Below are positions 34,614 through 44,555 of a stretch of DNA of 64,000 nt, in pieces. Position numbers and translations under genes: made by a program. Under the pieces are notes generated by a model. That model worked only from the letters and a program-made list of their open reading frames with translations, did no database searches and was not told the origin of the DNA. This stretch comes from Parafrankia discariae (GTDB lineage Bacteria > Actinomycetota > Actinomycetes > Frankiales > Frankiaceae), in NCBI RefSeq assembly GCF_000373365.1, contig NZ_KB891210.1, positions 37,009 to 101,008 on the forward strand. The letters are read 5' to 3'. Each line of letters starts with the position of its first letter. Within the stretch, counting starts at the first letter, position 1.

Positions 34614-35861
34614 ATGGATGCGACCGGCGGCGAGGTGGCGATCACGGGCGGCACCGGCTTTCTCGGGGTGCGGCTCGTCCGCGAGCTGCTCGACCGGGGG
34701 CGCCGGCTGGTGCTGCTCGCGCACGCCGGCTCGCCCGACGCGCTCGACCGGGTCCGGCGCTTCCTCACCGTGACCGGCGCCGGCCCGGCGCTGATCGCGG
34801 ACCTCCCGCGTCGGCTCCGGGTCGTCGAGGTGGACGTCGCGCAGCCCGCGCTCGGCCTCGACGCCCGGGCGTTCCGCGAGCTGGCCGAGGACGTCCACGC
34901 GGTGTGGCACAGCGCGGCGGACACCGCGCTCGCCGGCGATCCCGGTCAGCTGCACCGCGCCAATGTCGACGGCACCAGGCACGTGCTCGACCTGGTCACC
35001 GCCGGGCCGCACCGCCCGGCGCTGTTCCACGTCAGCACCGCCTTCGTGGCCGGCGCGCGTTCCGCCCGGGTCGTCTACGAGGACGACCTGGACGCGTCGG
35101 AGGGCTTCGAGAACGCCTACGAGCGGTCGAAGCACGACGCCGAGGTCCTCGTGCGGGAGTGGGCGGCCCGGCACGGCCGGTCGGCGGTGGTGTTCCGCCC
35201 GAGCCTGCTGCTCACCGACCTCCCGCCGGGCCCCGATCTCCCACCGCACACCCTGGACGTGGTCGCGCGGTCCGTCATGATGATCGTCTCGATGGCCGCC
35301 GAGGTCACGCTCACCCCCGCCGAGCTGGACGGCGCCACGCGCCCGACGGTGCGGATGGTCGCCGACCCGCTGGCGCGACTCAACGTGATGGCGGTGGAGG
35401 ACGCGGCCCGCGACATGGCGCGGATAGCCGACCACCCGCAGCCCGCCGGCGTCGCGACCTACCAGATCGTCGGCGACACCGAGGTCACGCTGCCGGAGAT
35501 CATCGACCTGTTCGAGGGCTTCTTCCCCGCGCACCTGGTCGCCGTCCCGGAGCCGCCCGCGGACCAGACGCGCGTCGAGCGGATGGTCGACCTGCTGCCG
35601 GGCTTCTCCTCCTATCTGCGCCACCGGCACACCTTCGACGACACCCGGGCCCGGACCGTCCTCGGGGAGCGGCCGGGCGGCCGGCGGATCGACCGCGACT
35701 ACCTGCTCGCCGCGCTCGGCGTCGGCGACCTCGTCGAGCCCGGACTGGCCGACGCCCGGCCGTCCACCGCGACCGGCGACGGGCTGGAGGCGCTGGCCCG
35801 GGCCCGGGCGGAACGTGAGCGGCGGACCGCCCGCGAGCCGGTCCCGGGGCCGTCCCGGTGA
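34614..35861 (+). CDS. NAD(P)-dependent thioester-reductase-like SDR
   Basis: A 415-residue extended short-chain dehydrogenase of the NAD_binding_4/male-sterility type. It shows the nucleotide motif TGGTGFLGVRLVRELL, VWHSAADT, HVSTAFVAGA and the catalytic YERSK (Tyr-x-x-x-Lys), then a substrate region with FRPSLLLTD. These domains reductively release acyl chains from carrier proteins or CoA as aldehydes or alcohols, for instance at the ends of lipid and NRPS/PKS pathways. ATG 34614 is used (AGGGGG upstream). Its stop overlaps the PfaD-like gene start by 4 bases, and the lipid synthase follows, so this gene probably handles the product of that synthase. The tail (ARARAERERR) is charged. Confidence 0.82.
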   Translation: MDATGGEVAITGGTGFLGVRLVRELLDRGRRLVLLAHAGSPDALDRVRRFLTVTGAGPALIADLPRRLRVVEVDVAQPALGLDARAFRELAEDVHAVWHSAADTALAGDPGQLHRANVDGTRHVLDLVTAGPHRPALFHVSTAFVAGARSARVVYEDDLDASEGFENAYERSKHDAEVLVREWAARHGRSAVVFRPSLLLTDLPPGPDLPPHTLDVVARSVMMIVSMAAEVTLTPAELDGATRPTVRMVADPLARLNVMAVEDAARDMARIADHPQPAGVATYQIVGDTEVTLPEIIDLFEGFFPAHLVAVPEPPADQTRVERMVDLLPGFSSYLRHRHTFDDTRARTVLGERPGGRRIDRDYLLAALGVGDLVEPGLADARPSTATGDGLEALARARAERERRTAREPVPGPSR

Positions 35862-37507
35862 CCACCGTCCCGGTGGCCGCCGTCCCGACGACCGCGGGCG
35901 CGCCCGCCGAGGCCGGGCTGGTCTGGATCCCCGGCCCGTACCCGGCCGTGTTCGACCGGCCGGGACTGCTCGACTGCGCCCGCCGGATCAGGCAGCCCGT
36001 ACACGTGCTGTCGGCCCCGGGCCGCGGGCTGGGCGCCGGGCTGGGCGGGCAGGTAGCCGGTCGGGGGCCGGCCACGGCCACGGTCGTCGGGATGCTGCCG
36101 CCGGTGTACCCGGAGTGGCTCGGCGACCGGACGTTCACCCGGGCGCACCAGGTCCGCTTCCCCTACATCGCCGGCGAGATGGCGACCGGCATCGCCACCA
36201 CCGACCTGGTGATCGCCATGGCGCGGGCGGACATGCTCGGCTTCTTCGGGTCCGGCGGCCTGCCCCTCGAGCGGGTCGAGCAGGCGGTGACCACCCTGGC
36301 CCGCGCGCTCGGCGGCCGTCCCAACTGGGGAGTCAACCTGCTGCACTCCCCGGGCGACGCACGCCTGGAGAACGGCGCCGCCGAGATGCTGCTGCGTCAC
36401 GGCGTCCCGTGCGTGTCGGCCTCGGCGTTCATGACCCTCACCCCGGCGGTGGTGCGGTGCGCGGCCGCCGGGCTGCGGCGCGCGCCCGACGGCAGCGTCG
36501 TGCGCCGGACCAGGGTCTTCGCGAAGATCTCCCGCCCGGAGGTCGCCGAGCTGTTCATGTCGCCGCCACCCGCGCCGCTGCTGCACGCGCTGGTGGACGC
36601 CGGCCAGCTCAGCGCCGAGGAGGCCGAGCTCGCGGCCGGGCTGCCCGTCGCCGAGGACATCACCGTCGAGGCGGACAGCGCCGGGCACACCGACCGACGT
36701 CCGCTGGCCGTGCTGCTGCCGGCGGTGCAGGCCGTGCGGGACAGGGTGGTCGAGCGGTTCGGGCTGCGCACCATCCCCCGGATCGGCGCGGCCGGTGGCC
36801 TGGGCACGCCGCGGGGCGTCGCGGCGGCGTTCGCGCTCGGCGCCGCCTACGTGCTGACCGGGTCGGTGAACCAGCTCAGCGTCGAGTCGGGCCAGTCCGA
36901 CGACGCCAAGGCGATGCTCGCCGGCGCGGACATCGCCGACGTGGCGATGGCGCCCGCGGCCGACATGTTCGAGCTCGGGGCGAAGGTGCAGGTCCTGCAC
37001 CGGGGCACCATGTTCGCGAACCGGGCGGGACTGCTCTACGAGGCGTACCGCCGGCACGGGGGCCTCGACGACATCGTCGGCGCCGAGCGGGCGAAGCTCG
37101 AACGGGACGTCTTCGGCCTGGCCCTGGACGACGTCTGGCGGTCCACGGCCGAGTACTGGCAGACCCGCGACCCCGGCCAGCTCACCCGCGCGCAGAACGA
37201 CCCCAAGCACCGGATGGCGCTGGTGTTCCGCTGGTACCTGGGCAACTCGGGCCGGTGGGCGCTGGCCGGCGACGGCAGCCGGCGCACCGACTACCAGATC
37301 TGGTGCGGCCCGGCGATGGGGGCGTTCAACCGCTGGGTCGCCGGCAGCTTCCTCGCCGAGCCCGCCAACCGCACGGTCGTGCAGATCGCGCTGAACCTGC
37401 TGGAGGGCGCCGCCGTGGTGACCCGGGCCCACCAGTTCCGCACCTGCGGGCTTCCGGTGGGCGAGCCGGTGTTCCCGCCACGGCGCCTCGCGCCCGAACC
37501 CAGCTGA
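35858..37507 (+). CDS. pfaD: PfaD-like trans-acting enoyl reductase
   Basis: A 549-residue flavin-dependent protein of the PfaD/2-nitropropane-dioxygenase superfamily. It has FGSGGLPLERVEQA, NWGVNLLHSP, the family signature EDITVEADSAGHTD, IGAAGGLGTPRGVAAAFALGA, and YVLTGSVNQ, which together build the FMN TIM barrel. PfaD enzymes reduce the enoyl intermediates of PUFA and related secondary-lipid synthases. The C-terminal 150 residues (NDPKHRMALVFRWYLGNSGRW and FNRWV segment) are also PfaD-typical. GTG 35858 overlaps the preceding stop. The synthase begins 34 bases downstream, the usual pfa neighbourhood. Chain length and saturation of the product cannot be read. Confidence 0.93.
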   Translation: MTTVPVAAVPTTAGAPAEAGLVWIPGPYPAVFDRPGLLDCARRIRQPVHVLSAPGRGLGAGLGGQVAGRGPATATVVGMLPPVYPEWLGDRTFTRAHQVRFPYIAGEMATGIATTDLVIAMARADMLGFFGSGGLPLERVEQAVTTLARALGGRPNWGVNLLHSPGDARLENGAAEMLLRHGVPCVSASAFMTLTPAVVRCAAAGLRRAPDGSVVRRTRVFAKISRPEVAELFMSPPPAPLLHALVDAGQLSAEEAELAAGLPVAEDITVEADSAGHTDRRPLAVLLPAVQAVRDRVVERFGLRTIPRIGAAGGLGTPRGVAAAFALGAAYVLTGSVNQLSVESGQSDDAKAMLAGADIADVAMAPAADMFELGAKVQVLHRGTMFANRAGLLYEAYRRHGGLDDIVGAERAKLERDVFGLALDDVWRSTAEYWQTRDPGQLTRAQNDPKHRMALVFRWYLGNSGRWALAGDGSRRTDYQIWCGPAMGAFNRWVAGSFLAEPANRTVVQIALNLLEGAAVVTRAHQFRTCGLPVGEPVFPPRRLAPEPS

Positions 37508-37541
37508 GCCTCGCGCCCGCGACGAGAGGAGCACACCAGAC

Positions 37542-40500
37542 ATGACAACCACCACCGCGGCGCGGACGTCGCCGCAGGTGCCTGTGGCCGTCGTCGGCGT
37601 CGGCGCGATCATGCCGGGCTCGACCGACGCGCCCGGGTTCTGGGACTCGATCCTGCGTGGCGAGGACCTGATCACCGACGTCCCGCGCTCCCACTGGCTT
37701 CCTGAGGACTACTACGACCCCGATCCGTCCTTGCTCGACAAGACCTACGTGCGCCGCGGGTCGTTCCTGCCGCTCGTCGACTTCGACCCGACCGAGTTCG
37801 GCATCCCGCCGAGCATCATCCCCGCCACCGACACCGCCCAGCTGTTCGCGCTCAAGGTGGCCGACCAGACGCTGCGCGACGCCCTCGGCGACCGCTACGA
37901 GCAGGCGGACCGCGGCCGGTTCGGGATCATCCTCGGCAGCGGCAACCTGGAGCTCCTCAGCGAGATCTACATCCGGCTCGGCCGGCCGATGTGGTACCGC
38001 TCGCTGCGCGACCTCGGGTTCTCCCACCCGGACGCGGACCACATCTGCGACTACATGATGAAGGACTATCCGCGCTGGCAGGAGGCGACGCTGCCCGGCG
38101 GCCTCGGCAACATCGTCGCCGGGCGGGTCGCCAACCGGCTCGACCTGCACGGTGTGAACTACACGGTGGACGCCGCCTGTGCCAGCTCGCTCGCGGCCGT
38201 CTCCGCAGCCGTCAACGAGCTCGCCCTCGGCCGCGCCGACATGATCATCTCGGGTGGCGTCGACGCCCTGAACAACCCGTGCACCTTCGTCAGCTTCTGT
38301 CGGACGCCCGCCCTCTCGCCCACCCAGGACTGCCGTCCCTTCGCCGCCGACGCCGACGGCACGCTGCTCGGCGAGGGCGTGGCGATGGTCGCCCTCAAAC
38401 GGCTCGCCGACGCCGAACGCGACGGCGACCGGATCTACGCGGTGATCAGGGGCATCGGCGCGTCCTCGGACGGCCACGGCTCCGCGATCTACGCCCCGAC
38501 CCCGGGCGGCCAGATCCGGGCGCTGCACGCCGCCTACCTCGACGCCGGCTACAGCCCCGCGACCGTCGAGCTCATCGAGGCGCACGGCACCGGCACCGTG
38601 GTCGGCGACCGCACGGAGGTCACCGCGCTGACCGAGGTCTTCGGGGACGCCCGGGCCGGCGACCACCGCTGGTGCGCGCTCGGGTCGGTGAAATCGCAGG
38701 TCGGGCACACCAAGTCGGCGGCCGGCGCGGCCGGCCTGATCAAGACGGTCCTCGCGCTGCACCACCGGGCGCTGCCCCCGACGATCAAGGTGACCGAGCC
38801 GAACCCCGACCTCGGCCTGGAGACCAGCCCCTTCTACCTGAACACGGCGGGACGCCCGTGGGCCGAGCCCGCGGACCACCCACGCCGGGCCTCGGTCTCC
38901 AGCTTCGGGTTCGGCGGGATCAACTTCCACATCGCGCTGGAGGAGGCACCGCGGTCGCCGGCCCCGACGACGGCCGGCGCGCCACTGGCCGCCGGGACAC
39001 TGTCGCGCTCCGTCGTGGACGGGTCCGTCGCGAACGACGACGGGTCCGTCGCGAACGACGCGGCGCCGGGTGGGGCCGGGCGCGTCGAAGCGGCCGGGCC
39101 GGCGGCGGCGGGCAGTGAGCTCGTGCTGTTCAGCGGCGCGGACGGGCCGGAGATCCTCGCCGCGCTGCGCGCGATCGACCTGCCGGACGAGGACGACCGG
39201 TCCCTCGACTCCGGTCGCACGGCGGCGCTCGCCTGGGCCAGCCAGCGTTCCTTCGACCCCGGCCAGCCGGTCCGGCTCGCCGTCGCCGCCGCCGGCACCC
39301 GGCAGCTCGCGGCCCGGCTCGACCAGGCGGCCGCGCTGGTGGCGCGCCGCCCCGACGAGTCGTTCACGAACCCGCTCGGCGTCCACTACCAGGTCGACGC
39401 GGGCCGGCCCGCCGGCGACGCCGGCGACCGGCTGGCGTTCCTCTTTCCCGGGCAGGGCAGCCAGTACCTCGGGATGGGCCGGGACCTGGCGCTGCGCCAT
39501 CCCGCCGCGCGCCGGGTGTGGGACCGGTTCGGTGCCCTGCGGTTCGGCGCCGACACGGACACCGGCACCGGCACCGGGGCTGCCGCCGGGGCCGCTGCCC
39601 GCGCGGGCACCGTCGCCGACACGGTGTTCCCGCCGCCGGTGTTCGACGAATCAGAGCTCGCCGCCCAGCGGGACGCGCTCACCGCGTCCGAATGGGCGCA
39701 GCCGGCACTCGCGGTGCACGAGCTCGCCCTGCTCGAGATCCTCACCGACGTCGGCGTGCGGCCCCGCGCCGCCGCCGGGCACAGCTTCGGGGAACTGGCC
39801 GCGCTGTGCGCCGCGGGCGTTCTGGACGCCGCGTCCCTGGTCGCGCTCGCGCGCCGCCGGGGGGAGCTCGTCCGCGACGCCGCCGCGGCGGCACCCGGCG
39901 GGATGCTCGCCGCCGGGGCGACGCCCGCCGAGGTCACCGCCGCCCTCGGCGCCCCCGAGCCCGGCGCCGGCGGGGCCACCCAGGGCGAGCTGGGCCAGGA
40001 CGTCTGGATGACCAATCTGAACGCGCCGCGGCAGGTCGTCCTCTCCGGGACGCCGGACGGCGTGGTCGCCGCCGCCCGACGGCTCGCCGCCGCGGGGATC
40101 ACCACCCGCCGGCTCGACACGGCCGCCGGGTTCCACAGCCCCCTGCTCGACGGCGCGCGAGACCCACTGCGCCGCTTCGTCGACGAGCTCGAGATCCGGG
40201 CCCCGCGGTTCGCGGTCTACGCGGGAGAGGACGGACGTCCCTACCCGGACGACCCGAGGGCCGTCCGGGAGCGCGTCGTCGACCAGCTCACCACCCCGGT
40301 CCGCTTCGTCGACCAGATCGAGGCCCTGTACGCCGACGGCCTGCGGACCTTCGTCGAGGTCGGCCCCGGGGGCACGCTCACCGGCCTGGTCGACCAGATT
40401 CTCGACGGGCGGGAGCACGCGGCGATCAGCCTGGAACGCCGCGGCCAGGACGGCGACGCGACGCTGATGTCGGCACTGGGACGGCTGGCCGTCCTGGGCC

Positions 40501-43500
40501 TGGATCTCGACCTCGACCGCCTGTGGGCGGCCCGGGGCGCACCCGAGCGACGGGAGCCGGTGATGACCGTGAAGATCGACGGGTCGAACTACGGGCGCTA
40601 CTACCCGTCGCCCGAGCTGCTGGCCGCCCCGGCCGCCCCGGACACGTCCGGGAACGCCCACTCGTCCAACGGCTTCGTCTGGAACGAGCCCGACAGCGGA
40701 CGTCCGCAGGCCCGGTCGAACGGGCAGGTGACCTCCGCGCCGAACGGACAGGTGCCTTCCGCCTCCAACGGGCACGCGCCCTCCGCCGCCTCCGGGGCTG
40801 GTCCCGAAGCCGTCGAAGCCATGGCGCCACCCGACGGTGACACTCCCGAGGTGATGACCGCGGCCCCCTTCGCCGGCCCGACGCCGGCTTTCGAGTCGGC
40901 ACCGACACCGGGCCCCGCGGCGGGACCCGCCTCGGACCCTGCCCCGGATCCCGCCGTGGGGCCGACGGCCGCCCCGCCGGAGCCCGCCGTGGCGCCGGAG
41001 TCGGTGGCTCCGCCGGCGCTGGCCGCCGGCCCGGACGAGCCGCTCCGGCTGGCGGCCGGGTGGGCGGGAGCGGTCGAGCGGACCCACCGGCAGACCGCCG
41101 CGGCCCACACCACCTACCAGCGGCTCATGACCGAGACGCACCTGGAGTTCCTGCGCATGACCGGCGCGGTGTGCTCCTGGCTGGCCGGCGCACCGGCCGA
41201 CGACGGCCCCGCCAGCAACCCGCGGGTCGTGGACGCCGTGAGCTTCGGACCGGCCGGCGCGCCCACGCCGCCCGCGGTCGCGCCACCACCGGCTGAACCG
41301 CGCGGCCCGGCCGCGGCCACCGCCTTCGCCGGCCCGGCAGCGCCTCCGACGTCGTCACCGGCTGAGCCGCCTCCTCCGGCACCGGCACCGGCACCGGCGA
41401 TGCCGCCCGCGCCGGCGGCCGGGGCCGCGCCGACCGGTGGATCCGCGCCGGTCGTCGCGCCTGAGCCGGTCGTCGGATCCGCGGCTGCCGGTGGGCCCGC
41501 GCCTGCCGACGGGGCTGTGCCAGGTGGCGGGGCTGTGCCAGGCGGCGGATCCACGCCAGGTGACGGATCCACGAACGGGCCGGCGCCGGCCGGGATGACC
41601 CCGGAAGAGGTGACAGACCTCCTGTTCGACGTGGTCTCGGAGCGCACGGGATACCCGAAGGAGGTTCTCAACACCGACATGGAGCTCGAGGGCGATCTCG
41701 GCATCGACTCGCTCAAGAAGGTCGAGATCCTCTCCGCGCTGCGGCAGCAGGTCGGCGACGTCGTGGTCGACGTCAGCGAGACTGACGCGATCGCCGAGCT
41801 CGCCTCGCTGCGCACCCTCGGCGAGGTCGTGGAACTGATCCGGCAGCGCCTGGGCGCACCGGGCGGCGATACCGCCCCCGACGCCGACCCGGAGCCACCC
41901 GGCACCGGCGGCACCGCCGCGCCGGGTGCCGGCCCGGACTCACCTGGTGCCGGCCCCGGGCTGGCCTCCACCGTCCCCGGGACGGCCGGTGGTGCCCCCT
42001 TTCGCCTGAGCAGGTTCGTCGCCGGCCTCGAGAAGGCGCCGGCACCCGGCCTGGCCATGCGTGGCCTGCGCGGGCGTCCGCTGGCTGTCGTCGACGGCGG
42101 CAGTGGCGTCGGCACGGCCCTGGTGGACGAGCTCACCCACGCGGGCGTCGCCGCCGAGCTCGCGGTGGGCGGGCGGCCCGCGGCCGGTCTCACCCGCGAC
42201 CGCGGCGGTGTGGTCCTGCTCGGCGGCCTTACCGGCCCGGACGCCGACGCCCGCGCGATGCTCGCGGTCCAGCGGGACGCCTTCGACTGGGCCCGTGCTG
42301 TCGCGGGTTCCGGCCTCACCGAGGACGCCGACCCGGGCGGCCGGGGCGCGGCCGTGTTCGTCACGGTGCAGGACACCGGTGGTGATCTCGGGCTCCGTGG
42401 GGCGTCAGGCGACCGGGCGTGGCTGGGCGGTCTGGCCGCGCTCGCCAGCACCGCGGCCGCCGAGTGGCCGTCGGTCGCGGTGAAGGCCCTCGACTGCGAG
42501 CGCGCCGGTCGGTCGCCGACCGCGCTCGCCGCCGCCGTCGCCGCCGAACTGCTGCGCGGGGGCGACTCGCCCGTCGTGGCACTGCGCGCCGACGGGACGA
42601 GGCTGGTCCCGGTCGTGCTCCCCGCGGACGAAGAGCCGGCCGGGGACGCGGCCGCAGCCACCGGCGCGGTCGGAGCCGCGGCCGCGGACGAGTCAGCGGG
42701 TGGCACTCGCGCCACGCTGGAGATCGGCTCGGAGACGGTGATCGCCGTGACCGGCGGGGCCCGCGGGGTGACGGCCGCCGGCGTCGTCGAGCTGGCGCGC
42801 CGGCACCGGCCCCGGCTCGTCCTGCTGGGCCGGACGGAGCTGACCGACGAGCCGCCGGGGCTGGCGGAGGCGGGCGACGAGCCGGCGCTCGTCCGTGCGC
42901 TGGCCCGGGCGTCGGGCACCGCGGGCGGGCCGGCGCGGCTGCGGGCGCGGGCCCGGGAGATCCTCGCGGTCCGGGAGGTCCGAGCCACGCTCGCCACCCT
43001 GGCCGAGATCGGCGCGCCCGTCCGCTACCACTGCCTGGACGTCCGCGACTCCGGCGCCGTCGCGGCCGCGTTCGACGAGGCGCGGCGCGAGTGGGGGCCC
43101 GTGCACGGGCTCGTCCACGGCGCCGGGGCCCTCGCGGACCGGCTGATCGTCGACAAGACCGACGACGACTTCGCCCGGGTCTTCGACACCAAGGTCGGTG
43201 GGCTGCGCGTCCTGCTCGAGGAGCTCGCCGGCGACCCGCTGCGGCTGCTCTGCCTGTTCACCTCGGTCGCCGGGTGGTTCGGCAACCCGGGCCAGAGCGA
43301 CTACGCGATGGCCAACGCCACCCTCGACCACGTGGGCTCGGCCTACCAGGCCGCTCATCCCGACTGCCTGGTCCGGTCGATCGCCTGGGGACCGTGGGCC
43401 GGCGGCATGGTCGGCTCACTGCTCGCCGAGGCGTTCACCCGGCGCGGCATCCCACCGATCCCGCTGCCCCGCGGGGCGCAGGCGTTCGCCGACGAGCTGA

Positions 43501-44441
43501 CGGGCGCACCGGACGGCGCCCCCGCCACGAACGCCGGGGCCACCCGCGTCATGATCGCCAGCTGTGACGCGAGCGTGATCGGCGGGGCCGGCCGGGGCCG
43601 GACCGCGGGCGTCCTCGGTGAGCTCGCGGTGCGCGCGGGCGCGCAGCCCTGGCTCGTCGACCACAGCCCGGCCGGGACGGCCGTCCTCCCGCTGGCGATG
43701 GCGCTCGACTGGCTGGCCCGCGGCGCGCTCGTGCTGAGCCCCGCCGTCGCCGCCGGCGTGACGCTGAGGGACCTGCGGGTCCTGCGCAAGATCGCGCTGC
43801 CCGAGCTGGCCCGCGGCGGCCACCGGTTCGCCGTCGTCGCGGCGCCGGGCCGCCAGCCGGGGGAGACCCTGCTCCGGGTGGACGGCGAGGGCGGCGTGCC
43901 GCACTACTCCGCCAGGTTCGGGCCCGCCGGGTCCGGGCCCGAACAGTCGCCGCCGGCGTCCGGTGAGCGGTGGCCGACGCCCGCCGGCCTGGTGGACCAT
44001 CCCGAGGAGTCGGCCCGCCACCGCGACCGCATCTACGGCCAGGACGCCCTCTTCCACGGCCCGCGCTTCCACGCGATCACCTGGCTGATGGGCATGTCAC
44101 CCGACGGTGCCGAGGGGACCGTGGTCGGCGTCGACGAGCTGGCCTGGGGCGGCGCCGACTGGTACTTCGACGTCGCCGCGCTCGACGGCGGGATGCAGCT
44201 CGCCGGCCTCTGGGCGTGGCGGGCGCTCGGCGGCGCCATTCCCATCGCCGTCCGCGAGTGCCGGATCCACCGGCCCGGCCTGCTGCGCGAGCCGGCGCGC
44301 GGGGTGGTGCACGCCCGCGGGATCGACGGCGTCCACGCCCACTGCGACGTCGCGGTGCTCGACGGCGACGGCGCCCCGCGCATCGAGCTGCTCGGCGTCG
44401 AACTGGTCCTGCGCCCCGACCGCATGTCCCGCGCCCGCTGA
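37542..44441 (+). CDS. PfaA-like iterative lipid synthase, KS-AT-ACP-KR-DH
   Basis: A 2299-residue megasynthase. KS (about 14-460): DAACASS with Cys213, EAHGTGT with His348, KSQVGHTKS with His389. AT (about 630-945): GQGSQYLGMG and GHSFGE with Ser748. A 400-residue Pro/Ala linker contains a helical segment near 1176-1215. One ACP (about 1355-1430) has GIDSLKKVEIL with Ser1390. KR (about 1730-2000): VTGGARGVTA and active-site Tyr1921 in GQSDYAMAN. A C-terminal hot-dog dehydratase-like domain has WLVDHSPAGTAVLP with His2041 and LDGGMQ with Asp2215. The order matches PfaA of PUFA synthases but with one ACP instead of a tandem array. No CLF, second KS or phosphopantetheinyl transferase is present. 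AGAGGAG precedes ATG 37542. It probably makes a long, partly unsaturated or hydroxylated acyl chain. Confidence 0.93.
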   Translation: MTTTTAARTSPQVPVAVVGVGAIMPGSTDAPGFWDSILRGEDLITDVPRSHWLPEDYYDPDPSLLDKTYVRRGSFLPLVDFDPTEFGIPPSIIPATDTAQLFALKVADQTLRDALGDRYEQADRGRFGIILGSGNLELLSEIYIRLGRPMWYRSLRDLGFSHPDADHICDYMMKDYPRWQEATLPGGLGNIVAGRVANRLDLHGVNYTVDAACASSLAAVSAAVNELALGRADMIISGGVDALNNPCTFVSFCRTPALSPTQDCRPFAADADGTLLGEGVAMVALKRLADAERDGDRIYAVIRGIGASSDGHGSAIYAPTPGGQIRALHAAYLDAGYSPATVELIEAHGTGTVVGDRTEVTALTEVFGDARAGDHRWCALGSVKSQVGHTKSAAGAAGLIKTVLALHHRALPPTIKVTEPNPDLGLETSPFYLNTAGRPWAEPADHPRRASVSSFGFGGINFHIALEEAPRSPAPTTAGAPLAAGTLSRSVVDGSVANDDGSVANDAAPGGAGRVEAAGPAAAGSELVLFSGADGPEILAALRAIDLPDEDDRSLDSGRTAALAWASQRSFDPGQPVRLAVAAAGTRQLAARLDQAAALVARRPDESFTNPLGVHYQVDAGRPAGDAGDRLAFLFPGQGSQYLGMGRDLALRHPAARRVWDRFGALRFGADTDTGTGTGAAAGAAARAGTVADTVFPPPVFDESELAAQRDALTASEWAQPALAVHELALLEILTDVGVRPRAAAGHSFGELAALCAAGVLDAASLVALARRRGELVRDAAAAAPGGMLAAGATPAEVTAALGAPEPGAGGATQGELGQDVWMTNLNAPRQVVLSGTPDGVVAAARRLAAAGITTRRLDTAAGFHSPLLDGARDPLRRFVDELEIRAPRFAVYAGEDGRPYPDDPRAVRERVVDQLTTPVRFVDQIEALYADGLRTFVEVGPGGTLTGLVDQILDGREHAAISLERRGQDGDATLMSALGRLAVLGLDLDLDRLWAARGAPERREPVMTVKIDGSNYGRYYPSPELLAAPAAPDTSGNAHSSNGFVWNEPDSGRPQARSNGQVTSAPNGQVPSASNGHAPSAASGAGPEAVEAMAPPDGDTPEVMTAAPFAGPTPAFESAPTPGPAAGPASDPAPDPAVGPTAAPPEPAVAPESVAPPALAAGPDEPLRLAAGWAGAVERTHRQTAAAHTTYQRLMTETHLEFLRMTGAVCSWLAGAPADDGPASNPRVVDAVSFGPAGAPTPPAVAPPPAEPRGPAAATAFAGPAAPPTSSPAEPPPPAPAPAPAMPPAPAAGAAPTGGSAPVVAPEPVVGSAAAGGPAPADGAVPGGGAVPGGGSTPGDGSTNGPAPAGMTPEEVTDLLFDVVSERTGYPKEVLNTDMELEGDLGIDSLKKVEILSALRQQVGDVVVDVSETDAIAELASLRTLGEVVELIRQRLGAPGGDTAPDADPEPPGTGGTAAPGAGPDSPGAGPGLASTVPGTAGGAPFRLSRFVAGLEKAPAPGLAMRGLRGRPLAVVDGGSGVGTALVDELTHAGVAAELAVGGRPAAGLTRDRGGVVLLGGLTGPDADARAMLAVQRDAFDWARAVAGSGLTEDADPGGRGAAVFVTVQDTGGDLGLRGASGDRAWLGGLAALASTAAAEWPSVAVKALDCERAGRSPTALAAAVAAELLRGGDSPVVALRADGTRLVPVVLPADEEPAGDAAAATGAVGAAAADESAGGTRATLEIGSETVIAVTGGARGVTAAGVVELARRHRPRLVLLGRTELTDEPPGLAEAGDEPALVRALARASGTAGGPARLRARAREILAVREVRATLATLAEIGAPVRYHCLDVRDSGAVAAAFDEARREWGPVHGLVHGAGALADRLIVDKTDDDFARVFDTKVGGLRVLLEELAGDPLRLLCLFTSVAGWFGNPGQSDYAMANATLDHVGSAYQAAHPDCLVRSIAWGPWAGGMVGSLLAEAFTRRGIPPIPLPRGAQAFADELTGAPDGAPATNAGATRVMIASCDASVIGGAGRGRTAGVLGELAVRAGAQPWLVDHSPAGTAVLPLAMALDWLARGALVLSPAVAAGVTLRDLRVLRKIALPELARGGHRFAVVAAPGRQPGETLLRVDGEGGVPHYSARFGPAGSGPEQSPPASGERWPTPAGLVDHPEESARHRDRIYGQDALFHGPRFHAITWLMGMSPDGAEGTVVGVDELAWGGADWYFDVAALDGGMQLAGLWAWRALGGAIPIAVRECRIHRPGLLREPARGVVHARGIDGVHAHCDVAVLDGDGAPRIELLGVELVLRPDRMSRAR
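39018..39059 (+). repeat. Perfect 21-bp tandem duplication in the synthase linker
   Basis: Two identical 21-base copies (39018-39038 and 39039-39059) encode DGSVAND twice in the KS-AT linker. It is an in-frame duplication in a disordered region. Confidence 0.85.
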
Positions 44442-44484
44442 CCCCGGGATGGGGATCGGACCCGGGGTCAGCTGGCCCACCGAG

Positions 44485-44538
44485 CCGATGCGAGTTGTCG
44501 CAGCCGCTCCATTCGGCCGGCTTGGCAACTCGCTTCGG
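44485..44538. terminator. Bidirectional stem-loop between synthase and FtsX genes
   Basis: GCGAGTTG (44490-44497) pairs with CAACTCGC (44526-44533); after one T/T mismatch the stem continues as CCGA (44485-44488) with TCGG (44535-44538). It lies in the 114 bases between two convergent stops (44441 and 44556). Confidence 0.6.
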
Positions 44539-44555
44539 CGTGGCCCGAACGTCCC

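Noticed and set aside
37542..44441. Enediyne polyketide synthase
   Set aside because: Domain order KS-AT-ACP-KR-DH is shared, but the C-terminal phosphopantetheinyl transferase domain and the enediyne companion genes are absent, while a PfaD partner is present.
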